Source: Xiphydria camelus (Eukaryota > Arthropoda > Insecta > Hymenoptera > Xiphydriidae). From it: a stretch of DNA of 64,000 nt. Of this stretch, positions 45,997-57,164 are shown in pieces. Numbering within the stretch: the stretch's first letter is position 1; each line of letters starts with the position of its first letter. The stretch is taken from the NCBI GenBank assembly GCA_963678675.1, contig OY783199.1, forward strand, positions 24,487,546-24,551,545, written 5' to 3'. The notes under the pieces are model-generated. The model ran no database searches. It saw only the letters and a list, made by a program, of their open reading frames with translations, and was not told where the DNA came from. Made by a program: the position numbers and the translations under genes.

Positions 45997-46202
45997 CGTC
46001 AATATGACGACCCGAATCAATAAAAACGAACGTAAATAAAACGTGACTATAGTGACGACATATTGACGTCGAAGTATGACGTCTCTTTAACGAGACATAA
46101 TCACGTCATTTATGACGACATTATAACCGAACTAATCACGTTATTTCGACGAATCGAGTGACGAAATATTGACGTGAGTTTGACGTGCCACTGCTACCTG
46201 GG
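45960..46202. repeat. Right sub-terminal TGACG/CGTCA array and inverted end
   Basis: Mirror of the left zone: GTGACGTCTTT, AACGTCAATATGACGACC, ATATTGACGTCGAAGTATGA, AATCACGTCATTTATGACGA, TATTGACGTGAG, then the terminal CACTGCTACCTGGG. At least ten TGACG/CGTCA words lie within about 240 bases. Confidence 0.75.
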
Positions 46203-46249
46203 ATGTTTCCGAGTATTGAAAGAGAAAAAGTATACCTGTGCGTACGTTG

Positions 46250-46725
46250 AAGCATAGCTGCGTAATTTCAGCAAGAATCGAAATATCTGGAATTGCATTT
46301 TTTACCATACTATCCGATGTATTTTTTCACGCGGATTCTCCGAAAATCACGGATATATTTAAGAAATCGCAAAAAGAGACCAAGATATCGACGATTTTTT
46401 TACGAAGAAATAATTTTCTCGTGCCTGAAATTATTGATATCTTATATTTGCTTTGAGATATGGACCAAATAACCGTGCCTTTCGTAATCAGCATGTGGAG
46501 ATACATAAGATGATCGAGCAATTGGTTCCAGAGATTTCAATTTTCGCAAAAATCGAAACCTCTGAAATCGAATTCTCGACAACTCTATCCGACGTATTTT
46601 TTCTTTGACGCTGATTCCGAAAATCATGGATTTATCAAGGAAATCTCAAAGGAACACCGAAATATCTGCGATTTTTTATAGCGAACAAACAATGAATATT
46701 CCATTTTCGCATTTTCAAACACTAT
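46250..46725. repeat. Two tandem-like copies of the about 190-base dispersed repeat
   Basis: Two units about 260 bases apart share the order GxAAxAATCGAAAxxTCTGxAATxG, CTATCCGAxGTATTTTTT, GATTCxGAAAATCAxGGAT, AxGAAATCxCAAA and ATATCxxCGATTTTTT. Inverse or related copies are at 16690-16883 and 60530-60740. This looks like a diverged satellite or low-copy tandem family. Confidence 0.65.
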
Positions 46726-49700
46726 GCATCTTCGAAATTGGCCTTTGAGTGCTCACTAATCACTGATCACATTCGCGCAGCAGTCGTGTGACGTACGCGC
46801 GCTGAAATAACTCCCCAGCCACGACTTCGACACGCATCAAGCATATGCATCGCAGCGTAACATCATAAATTCAATCGATATTATAAAATGCTCTGGAAAA
46901 CCACACCTTTTCTCGATCAGTAGCGTATCGCATTTTTCCTCCCCCGTGCGCCATTCTCATTCCGAGATATTCCTCCTTCGACGTCGCTTCCGGGCTCCCT
47001 TGGTATTGAGGAGCCAACGAAGTTACCAGGGGCTTCGACGTTGGGAATAAAAACCGTTGCAGTCACCCTCCGTCTATTACGATGGCGCGGAGGGACGATC
47101 CGCCGTCTCGCCGTCGAGAATGAGGAGAAGTTGTATGATGAGAAATTGCGCGGCTAAAGTCGCTGACGTGTTACGCGGTTACACGGTTCGAGAACAATTG
47201 CGTCGAGAGAGTGCTTTGAATTATAGCGCGAAAAGTGGTAAGCGGTTTCGGTTCGAAGGGTGGATATATGTCGCGGCGCTAACGACGACAATATCCACCG
47301 GCGGAAACGATCTCGGCGGGCATACGGGAACGTTTCTGCGGTTCGACGAGTACGTCGAAGAGACAACGAGGTCCCGCGCGACGGGAAGCACGAAATGAGG
47401 AAAGCCCCGTTGTCGCGCGATAGATGGAGCTCGTTAGCAAAATTGAAGGATACACCCTCGACTCCCAATCGGAGCGCCTCGCTCGACTCTCCGTCTGTCG
47501 CCCTATCCCCTATTCCTCGCCTGACAAGCTTGATATCGAATTATCTCGTCGCGGTACAAATGTACCGTGGACTTGCCTCGAGTTTAGACTAGGTTCGGAA
47601 GTCGAGGTATGCGGTTGGGAGTTGGAACTTGGAATTGCGGAACTTCGGGTAAATGCGACGAGATATAGATTCGGGATGGAAAGCGCGAGGGGTTCGGAGG
47701 CTGCGACGTTGCGAGGGAGGAATCCGGTCGTCTTCGCAGTTCGGTGGGTGGGCGAGAATGTAGTTTTCGGATCGTTTAAAAATTGCGGAACTGCGTCGGA
47801 CGTCCGCGGATCCACTTTAATTTCCGATGGAGAAGGCGAATCGATGGGATGAGTTTCTCAGGGAGCAAAAACTCTATCTTCCGCGTCATTTCTTCCGATC
47901 CTTCCATCCATCGCTATTCCCCGTGCAGGATCGTTTTTGGGATGACCGCGGTTGCTGTCCAACTTCCGCTTCGATTCGACGATAGTTTTCTTGCCGCTTC
48001 GATCCCGATTACCGGTTCGGCTTCAACTCGCGAGAAAGGATACGGCGGTGTATCGTCAAAATTGAATTTCTTTCGCCTCGAGCTATCGCCGTCGTTTTCC
48101 GCCGCTGTGAGTTCGAAAAGGCTGAAATTTAATACATTTTTTGTCGAACGTTATCGGCCACGGAAAGGTCGGCTTTCATTATTATCTACTGTTGCGCTTC
48201 GCGAAGGGGTGTCAATATTACGGCTCGAAAACCTCTATACGCGTGAATTATACAGGCCTATAATGTTTGCACTCAGTACCGCAATTCTGAGCCCATTTGC
48301 CATTAATAAAAAGCTTTTCACCCGCCGTTTTATCCAACGAAGTTCCTGCCCCAGTATCCGGCCAAATTTCCGAGAAAAACATGATTTATGACAAGAGTGG
48401 TTTTCGGAAATTACGAGTAAAGTTTCACCGGAGTTTCGGCGCGTTTCGACGATATATTTCATCCGTGATGAATTTCTCGCGCTTGTACGTGATTTCTCGT
48501 TTTCACTTTATTTTTATTTACGAAAATAAATTCGTATTTCTCGCTCATCCTCTCGTCGACCGTGTTCCTCCTCGCTCCCTATTCGTTTTCTATGAATTCA
48601 CCGGATTATCCGAACTGAAATCTAACTGAAAAACTCGTCAATAAATTTATCGCCCGAGAGAGATTCGACGACACTCGTCCATAATCGAGGTACGACAACC
48701 TTACGGATAGAGCGGCTGACAAGATTCTTCGCGGGTCGGAGAAATTGGTGGTATACGGGATGTGGCGGGGTGCCAAGATCCATGGAAAGTAGTTCAGCCA
48801 GAAATGGGAGGTCGCCGCGCCTCCCCAGAAGCGACCCGTTTTCAAGAACATTTGCGCGAGACTCACCTTATTCCGCGGTAGGTACACCCTATTGAACGGC
48901 AAGGTCGGGGCGGCAGAATCTCCGATAAAGCTAGAACAAAGAACGCTCTATACGTGATAAGATGTACAGACGACGAGGGGAGATTTGCTTGAGGGGCTTT
49001 AGGCTTTGTGACGCCAAGAGGGAATTGGGGTGAAATTGAAAAAGGTTTGTTATGTATACGAGCAGCCGAGCAATGGGAAAATCTATCGAAGATCGACGCT
49101 TCGTGGGGGAGAGGAGAGGTGATATACATATATATTTAATTTAATCGTTATTTGCGTAGATTTCGAAATAAGTCTAAAATGAGAAAGAAAATGTGTATAC
49201 GAATTCTTTTAAATGCGCTCATGAAAATTAATACAAGTTGTAATATAATTGGTTAGTACTGAAAGCGTCCCGGGGTGTCAAAAGTAGCAAAAGATTATAT
49301 TTCCGTTTTCTGGAATACGTAGACAGGCCGCGCGAGTATTTCTTTATTTTCTTTACATGCTTAATCGTATTTTTATGGAAATTCATAAGTTCGCTACAAA
49401 TATTATTTGAAAAATAGCGAATCTCGCTTTTACAAAATCTTATTTATTATCTATTACGTACTAATTTTCATTTAGCATAGACCTAGAAGGACATTATTCT
49501 TTCTCTTTTTATCAGGCAGCTTCGATTACTTAAAATCCCACAAGTGTCCGAGTAATTTTTCACTTGGCTTTGATACTTCTTCGTCGATATCGCTATAAAT
49601 ATATCGCTATAGTTCACTGTATTTTCCACCAAACGATATGTCGACACAAGCAAAATCGAGAAATCTCGAAATCCAGTTTCTACACACAGATTCGTGTAAA

Positions 49701-49769
49701 CATCGTTTCTTATCCACTTTTCGCACTATTAGCCTTTTTTTCGCATCGTCGAGAATATTAAAGTTGACG
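46726..49769. other. Intergenic, no gene supported
   Basis: GC-moderate from 46.8 to 49.1 kb with open frames up to 202 codons that lack domains. The AT-rich part 49.14-49.77 kb is probably the 3' UTR of the GT92 gene. A TTTATT (AATAAA on the minus strand) at about 49441 may be its poly(A) signal. Confidence 0.45.
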
Positions 49770-51880
49770 TTAACTTCCCAAATGATTCCATAATTTATAC
49801 GGCGGACAGTCTTCACCAAAGATCTCCTCGCAGGCGTTCTTCACCCTCTTTGCAAGTTCCTCGGTGAATCTGTGCGCCGCGGTATCGACTACCGTTGGTC
49901 TTAACCAGCAAACTTCGACGTTAGTCTCGCAATATCGATAATGTTGAGATGCTGCAATGGACCAATCCACTGTAATCTCCTCGAATCCTTCTACGAGAGA
50001 AAATTTATAAGATTTTTGAACCATGGTTACAAATTACAGAGTATCCCTTTTTCAAAATAATTGTACCTTTAATTTCCCACATCATGTGGTTACCGATTTC
50101 TTCGACATCTTCTCCGCGAACGATGTACTTACTTCTGTCATGACCTTCGTTTATATTCCTCCATCTTCTCGTTTTTATCTGCGTGTATAACATAGGAAGG
50201 TCTACAGAAATGATTGGAAGATCAGCGAGTTGAAGCATACCGATGTTAAAACTATCCGAAGAGTAACTTAGTACCGTAAGACGAAGTTATTTTGCTCCTC
50301 TATGCGGGGGCTATCTTCCATGGTTTCACGAAGAAAAAAAGTAAGTGAAATTCCTCTGTAATTTGTTTTCCTTAATGAAAAGTAGCCCCTGACGAAGCAA
50401 AATAAGCAGATCTTACGGCACAGGATCAAAAGTTTCTTCATTACCTGGCCCCAGACTGACGGGATCGTCATTCAACATAAGATAGAAGAACATGTTTCTG
50501 AACAGAAAAGCAGCCTCCTTGTTCGATTTTTGCGTCGTAGAGGGATCCAAGTACTCCATCATCTCTCTGTAATTATCGTGTTTCCTCGGTACAATGAACT
50601 CGTCCACGTCTACAGCAACCACGTATTTGTACCCCTCGTGAAGCGTGCTCCGATAAAGGCAATCGTTGAGAGCCGCGAATATTCCGTTGACTCTGATCGT
50701 CTTTTCGAATATGTAGAAAGGGGGTGTCTTCCAGCTCAGGATCGACGCTAACCCCAGGCCTTTGTAGTAATTCAAGACCCGACCGACCTTCGCTGTACTG
50801 CTCTCATTATAGAAGGTGAAATGTTGTACGCCCATCATCCTGTAGAATTCCACGAATTCTACGATATTCAACACCCTGCTGAAAATGTGATGAAACGCGG
50901 GAATACACGCGGCCATGAAACGGTTGGGATCCTGATCCCTGCGGATTCCCTGCTCCGGATAGTGTATCTTCACGAACTCGTCGTCGTTGATTTCCGTGAG
51001 ATTTCTCTCATCGTCGGAGGACACCGTCACCTCGAAGGGTAGATGGGGAACGTCTCGATTCGTGTTCTCGGGTAAACTCAACTCGCACAGAATGAACGCA
51101 GCCGTGTAACGCATATCGAAGTTCTCCGGTTGACAGACAGCCTTCGTTTTTAATAACGGCGCCTTCTTGATAAACGTATCATCGAACTGGTCCCTGTATC
51201 TGTAGTAACAAGTTCTAGGTGAGCCTTGCGATTCCAAAGGTATAATAGCGATGACTCTGATCTGGCGGAAATCAGTGGAATACATGCATCGTATCAGTTT
51301 CTTATCGAGATCAATGCTCGTTGATAAAAGAGACACCTTAAAAAATTTCAGGCATTCGGCATAGCGTCACTTACCATCGCCCATGTGTTTCCTTCAAAAC
51401 CCGTCCACGGTTTGTACTTCAGTACCACCTCCGGTCTGTCATCGAGATAAGCCGACAATATGCGGCTTTTATTCCTATCCATAGCAGGCGTTTTCCAAGT
51501 ATCATCGGAACTGTCGACTCGCGGATGACGACTCAGCTCCGAGTTCAGCAGATCCAGTCTCGAGTTTCTCATTGCATTCATTCGTGAATGGCTCTGTATC
51601 CTGACGCTCGTCAGTTCAGTATTCTGCAAAGTTGTAGAACGCCAACGAAGGGAGACGGACACGTGTTACGTATAGTCTTCCATATCCTCGTATCTATGGA
51701 ATCCTTGTCAACCGACCGATAGTTATATTTCCGAAAGTAAATCGTACTCACCATCCATATAATTAGCGTCCAACTGCCGATTACGATAAAGATAGCCACG
51801 ATGGCGATTTTTAGGTATCGCGAAAAGGAGAGCCATCCGGAAATCGTTGGTCTGTGCAGTTTATAATTGATTGACCGCAT
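49770..51880 (-). CDS. Glycosyltransferase family 92 protein
   Basis: Minus-strand exons 51752-51880, 51375-51623, 50417-51336, 50067-50251 and 49770-49990 add up to 1,704 bases: 567 residues, all phases closing, stop TAA. The N-terminus is short and basic, with one membrane segment at about residues 22-44 (LKIAIVAIFIVIGSWTLIIW): a type II Golgi-type layout. The catalytic part (formerly DUF23) shows HHIFSRVLNIVEFVEFYRMM, a VQHFTFYNES turn, YYKGLGLASILSW, then VVAVDVDEFIVPR, the acidic metal-binding motif near residue 370. The end reads KLWNHLGS. GT92 members are known to add galactose, for example to core fucose. The acceptor here is unknown. The acceptor of the fourth exon is chosen by a TACTAAG branch-like site; 15 bases upstream is an alternative. 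Confidence 0.93.
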
Positions 51881-54800
51881 CGCGCCGTGGTTTTTCCGGG
51901 TCGAACAGAGTTACCGACGTACTCGCGCGCACTGATGCCAGAGGAGCCCACCGGTACTCAACCTGCCATTATCAATAGATAAATACACGTGGAGAAAGGG
52001 AGGGGATTTCTGCCGTTCCTAATCGTAGATTACACGTATTCTCGGCTAGCCTTGGAAGCTTCATCCGTTGACAATCTTCCGTACGACTCAATCCGTTTTC
52101 CTCGGCAGTGTCTGTCATTTCCCTTAGTCTCTTTCGCGTTCGACGAATCTCTTCATCCGAATCTCTTTACGGGGAGCTTCTTAAAATCGATCCATCCTAA
52201 TAAGTGACGTGTCTCTATCGGCTTATACGCAAGAATGGTGTAATATATGGCAACGGTATCGGGATTTTTCTAATCCTCCGAAAGACGGGAGTGAAAAAAG
52301 ACTACCGCGAGTATCCCATCGTTAACGTACGTCCGTTCTACCAATCTGGAACTGGGAGATAACGCGGGCGGACGAAAAAATCGATTCTTACTGCGAGGCG
52401 TATATCGGCGTGGCATTGCTGAAGGGAGTGTCATTCTATTGGCTTCGTTGTCCGAGATCCACGAAGGAATATGTCGGGCTATAAATAAGTTATTGCCAAT
52501 ATAAAATACCGCATTGTTGTGTTTCGATGATAGTAACTCTAATTTCCTATTTTTTTTTTATAGTGTGGTTCGGAAACTTTCTCACTGGTCTTCTTCTGAA
52601 GGATACTATCTGCAAAATTTATACAATATATATGCCGAGTAATGAATTAATGATCGACTTCCAATTTTCAATTTATAATGCGTATAAGGTAGTTTTAATT
52701 TAAATCATCTCGTCAAACTCAATATTTATATACTCCTTCTCGTAAATTTTTCCACTTTCCTGCACCGCGAAAAGAAAAATCGGCGATGCTGAGGAGATTG
52801 AAGAAAAGAGAGGAAAAAATCAGCTCCATTTGTTTTCCAGATTCCACAGTATCGCGGTATAAATCCTCGCGAATAAAGAATACACCCCCTAGCCATTGCA
52901 CGAAGCGCGCAGTCGTGCTCCTACGTGGAATATAAATCGCCCATCATACGTTACGTCTCGTTATACATATATATTTCATCTTTTTGTGCTTATACAAAAG
53001 AAAGAAGAAAGTCTTCAGTCCCGAAGGATCGACCGTTGCCACCGCGTCTGTCAGTCCGCCCCGTGTCTTATCCGCTTTGCTCTTCGGCAACTTTTCGGCG
53101 CGTCGGTCCACTTGAATCATCCCTCTCCTCGCGGAGCACTGGAAGCTGTACAGCCGCATTCGGAATAATGCTTCTGTATACCGTGAAGCGAATGTATCGC
53201 AGTCAGAACTGAAATCACGCGCATTTTTGGCTCGAGTGCTCGCTTCCAAAAGTGCCCCCCGAGGATTTGCACGCTTGCATATATGTATGTATACTACGCG
53301 TGGATGCAGCTATACAGTTACACCGGTAAACTCAACGAGGGGAATATTTCCTACGCGGTGCAGCCGACAAAACTCAAGCTGAATAGTTATCGTTGTTGTA
53401 AATTCCTGGAATTTCAAAAATGGTACAGAGAGAAAAGTGAGCGAGTTAAATAGGACGGGCGCTATAGGTATACCGGATACGTCGAGTGGAATCGGAGCGT
53501 TCTGTCGCCGAGGAAGGATTTCTCGTAAAATCGAATGAGAAAAGCATCGTCGGTTAAACGTAGGGATAGCCGGTTTAATTAAAATCAAATGCTCGCGGGC
53601 GCGGCGCGAAATTAACGTTTCGTTGCATTCCGGTATTTTCGGCAAGACGTGGTATCGAGTTTCCCCGCGCGCGCTCGAAGTTTATTTCCTGCCCCTTATT
53701 TATACAACAACCTCATCCGCCCGAGTATTATCTCTTGAAGTCGCTGAAATTCCTCTTCAGGGGGGGGGGGGGGAGGAAGAAGAGTTACTTCGGTATTCGC
53801 AACCCCGTTCAAATCTAAATTCCCATTTCCCTCGGGCTCGAATTACTTTAATAATTACTTTTGATCCCGAAGTTTCGAGTCTCGTTCGGACGACGGACCG
53901 CGCCCGAGATAAAAGAGTCGTACCGACTCGAAACGGGTATAAAAAATCGCGGAAAGGAAAGCCGGTTATTCCGAAGTTCCGCTGTCTTTTACGAAACGGC
54001 GCTCGTAAATTTTACGAGCCTGAAAATTGGCAGTTGCGCGACATCGAAGCGATTGCGAATAATTTATTTTACTCTGGCGGAATGTGTCGTTATCTGGCGG
54101 GCGTCCTGCTTGCGTCACTCGTCATCTTCAGCGATCGACATTGATCGGATACGGCGATCTCTCATCGTGTCTATCTACATCGCGATAAGGGTAATTCCTA
54201 AAGGTAATGCGAGTACATTTCGAGACACGCGTCGTCCGATTGTGAGAAAAAATTGTAAACGAAGGCGCAGTTCCTCGGTTCACGAGGTGTCACTTTCGCT
54301 TCGAGAGTTTGCACTTCGCGTTATCGCGATACGATTCTTCGAAACGTTTGCGTTAACACGTCGTTTCCAGGCCTCGAATGTAGATGTATAGGAGCGCGCT
54401 CGGGTCGTGGAAGTGAAACGGGAGCGCTTAGTGGCGGCTGGAGATAATAAATACATCGCGCTGACCCAAATAGCAGAGGCCATCCACGTGTGTCACCAGG
54501 TCAGGTCGTCCCAAAATCATATAGTGGTACTTACATTTAATCAGCGCTTTGCCATGTAGAATGAATATATTCAAAGCGCACGACACTTTGCCCTGTAGCG
54601 TGTCGATGCGAAATCGTGTCACGCGCGCGCCCACCCTCTCGATAATAGGTAAACTACCCTCTATGTAGGGCGAATTCGAGTATAGCTCTGACCGACCGTT
54701 TAAAACGGGCGCAGTAAATATGGCAATCGCGTGGCCGTTCACAGAGAGCTTCGCGCTCCAATCACGATTATTTCGTAACGGTTGAACTTTTTCAATCAGC

Positions 54801-55225
54801 GAAACTACTTTGAAAATTGCATTTTGATTTACCAAATGAACTGCGGGCTACGGCGAACGCGGGTATGAGGTAGGGGAAGGCGAGACTGTCAATAAAGATC
54901 CTATACTTTTATTTGACACCTTTCTCTCTCATGTTGAAAGATACACTCTCGGAACAAGTCTTCAGAAATTTCAGCGTTCTGATCGCGACCACGCATATAC
55001 ATGAACAAACATTTAGGCGAGTTTCGTACAACGACAGCGGCAGGAATCTCTCGTCATTTCTAATATTCTGATGAGCCTGTAAGAGCAAACGTCGCGCGAT
55101 CGTTGGACGGTTTCGAGTCGTAAAACGCAATCGAAAGGTTAGAAAGTATATTGAGTCCGTTAAACTATAGAAACGCCCACTGAACTTCTTCTTCTTCTTC
55201 TTCATCTTCCTCTTCATCTTCTTCT
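51881..55225. other. Intergenic, no gene supported
   Basis: Includes the probable 5' UTR and promoter of the GT92 gene (from 51881), AT-rich DNA to 52.9 kb and GC-moderate DNA after it. A 14-base G run lies at 53760-53773. A 135-codon minus-strand frame at 54428-54835 has no recognisable domain. A (TTC)n microsatellite at about 55185-55231 abuts the next gene's stop. Confidence 0.45.
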
Positions 55226-55907
55226 TCAACGGTGCTCTTCGGGGGGTGTTCCAGTTTGACCTTCACAATCGGTAGTCGTTTCATCGTCACTGTTACCGTG
55301 GCGACCCTCGGTATCATCTATACCGTAGGTTTCCACTTGACCTACATCGCTGTAACTTTGACCATCGACACTGCCGCTCGAATGAGGGTCTCCACTGCCA
55401 TACACGGGATGATCGTCCTCGCCGCTAGATTGATACGAGGCGGCCGATTGAATTCCAGCATCAAATATTGCTGGATCCGCTTGATCCTCGCCGTATCCCT
55501 CCTCTTGAGCGAAACCCGAAGATCCTACGTCGTAGTTGGACTGAAAATCGGCGGCGGGTCCTTCGGCGATGACTGGCTGCTCTACAGCTACGTCTTCCGG
55601 GCTCGGTTGGTAGTCCTGGACGTATGTCCCGTAATCGGTGTAATCCGCGTACTCGCCGTTGGCCTTGCGCAACACTTTCCACGGGCCGTAAAAACTCTTG
55701 ACGAAGTCGTAGTGCCAGGCGTTCGATTCTTGCCCTGAAATCGTTTGATTCGACCATCGGTTGGTACATTCATTAGTTGATATTTTGTCGTCGTGGATTT
55801 TTTGGAAGGTTCGACTCACCTGGGAAAAAGTCTCTTCCAGGAGCGGCTATCGAAAGAGCTGCTACCGTTGAGAGAATTACAATAGAGACGACGAAGCAAA
55901 CCTTCAT
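55226..55907 (-). CDS. Small secreted acidic protein, 198 aa
   Basis: Two exons (55820-55907, 55226-55734) total 597 bases. Exon 1 encodes a clear signal peptide (MKVCFVVSIVILSTVAALSI, cut probably after an Ala near residue 22) and ends in phase 1 at a CCAG/GTGAGT donor. Exon 2 follows an acceptor at 55735 (ATTTCAG). The mature part starts with a short aromatic stretch (AWHYDFVKSFYGPWKV). It then becomes Asp/Glu/Ser/Gly-rich with many Tyr (YTDYGTYVQDY, SSGEDDHPVYGSGDPHSSGS), probably disordered. No Cys pattern or known family. A CATATAAG box lies at 56005-56012, about 100 bases upstream of the ATG. The neighbouring gene has the same design. Confidence 0.75.
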
Positions 55908-56638
55908 TTTTATCTTGATCTCTTCCGTTTTTTCTATCTGCAGCAGGCCGTAGTTCCCTTTCGCGTCCGGCAGTCTTCTGTCCGATTAGAAATCTGCAGA
56001 GCTACTTATATGCGCGCGACTCGACCGAGAATAAATATTGGCACTCTGAAAGTTGACACGATCTTTTCGGGTGATTAGTATATCTCCTACGCGCGATTTG
56101 CTCGTGCATTACTGTGGTATTCCATGTGTTTATGTGGTTGTGAGTCAGAACAACAATGGTCATATTTCCGGAAAGAGTCATTTTTCTGATGTCTGATATC
56201 GATATGGTTTTGAAAGGATTCTTCAAATATGAGAAACAAGGATAAAGGGAAATTAAGTAGACGAAATTAAAGAAAAATTATCTGACGTATGTATAAAGCC
56301 TATTTTATTATGTACTATAATTAAATGATGCAACAGCTTGCTTATATAACACATATGAAATGATATAAATAGTTGCTTATATGGCATACATTATATCACA
56401 TATAGTTAAATTATAATTAGTATAGAAAATAATTGAACTTAAGTAGCAAAAACGTTCTTAATCGTTCGTGGGTTTGTAATTTTGGGAAATTTGTCATGTT
56501 TTTATATTTATTCCATCATGGCAATTCCTTATACACACGCACTCAACGTCCCCAGCCGGCTCTGGAAAAAAACGAGTAAATTTCAATTATATTTTCAATC
56601 CAATAATCTCTCAAAAAATGAAATAATTTTAATGTCCA
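55908..56638. other. Spacer between the two secreted-protein genes
   Basis: Promoter of the 198-aa gene, then AT-rich DNA with repeated CATAT/ATATG words (56280-56420). TATTTATTCC at about 56507 gives an AATAAA on the minus strand, a likely poly(A) signal for the 88-aa gene. Confidence 0.5.
56005..56012 (-). promoter_or_regulatory. TATA box of the 198-aa secreted gene
   Basis: CATATAAG on the minus strand, with a GGACAGA-like initiator region about 28 bases downstream (near 55978). This would give a 5' UTR of about 70 bases. Confidence 0.5.
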
Positions 56639-57053
56639 CTAAGTTGGAGATAAATACCCTGCATTCAAGAACGAAACGGACGACGAGGGACGACGATTGA
56701 TCGGTCTATTGTACTGACCGCCATTTCCACTCAAGTCATCATCGTCGCCGTTTACAGGTCTTCCGAACCAGAAGAACGGAAATCTGTAGTAGCGAGTATC
56801 CTTTCCAGCCAGGAGTTCTTGACCTGTCGAGCGATAAAACGATTTTCAATACATGTGGAAATAAATTCATGCCTCGCCTGTCTCAATAGCACACAAATAC
56901 ACAAATAAAAAAAGAAAAAATGAGAAGGGAAAATTTGGTTGCAAATTGGGAAACAAAGATAAACGACTCACCATTGTCATCCTCGGGTACGGGTATTGCC
57001 GCGACGAAGCTGATGGCAACCAACAAAAATAGAATCACTTGTATTTTCACCAT
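56639..57053 (-). CDS. Small secreted peptide precursor, 88 aa
   Basis: Two exons (56972-57053, 56639-56823), 267 bases, stop TAG. Exon 1 encodes a signal peptide (MVKIQVILFLLVAISFVAAI) and ends in phase 1 at a GTGAGT donor. Exon 2 begins GQELLAGKDTRYYRFPFFWF, continues GRPVNGDDDDLSGNGG and ends LNAGYLSPT. The F-W-F-G-R string is the form of an amidation site, so a processed peptide is conceivable; a small structural or immune peptide is equally open. The splice position (Gly codon, then GQE) matches the 198-aa neighbour, suggesting an old duplication. A good TATA box lies upstream. Confidence 0.72.
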
Positions 57054-57156
57054 AACGATTTAATTCGATACAACAATTGAATCAACGTCCAAGTCCTCTT
57101 TGTAATGAGCACCGCGATGTTTAGAATACAACTGAATCGACTCATGATTTTCGGCT

Positions 57157-57164
57157 CTTATATA
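57157..57164 (-). promoter_or_regulatory. TATA box and initiator of the 88-aa secreted gene
   Basis: TATATAAG on the minus strand. A TCAGTT sequence, the usual arthropod initiator form, lies about 28 bases downstream (near 57133). Together they predict a start of transcription about 80 bases before the ATG at 57053. Confidence 0.65.

Larger units (their letters stand above)
41158..46202 (+). mobile_element. Complete CACTA/CMC-type DNA transposon, 5.05 kb
   Basis: The left end CCCAGGTAGCAGTGACACGT and right end ACGTGCCACTGCTACCTGGG are inverse, apart from one base. AT flanks both ends (a possible 2-base target duplication, or an extension of the palindrome). Sub-terminal zones of about 190 bases on each side carry many copies of TGACG/CGTCA on both strands, likely transposase-binding sites. 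Inside are a spliced DUF4806-type gene (42136-44250) and a transposase gene (44254-45996), both uninterrupted. Intact ends plus intact frames suggest a young, possibly still mobile element. The superfamily is inferred from transposase residues; the CCCAGG ends differ from the usual CACTA. Confidence 0.88.

Noticed and set aside
54428..54835. 135-codon minus-strand frame
   Set aside because: No recognisable family, no signal peptide, no neighbouring exon; kept only as a possibility.
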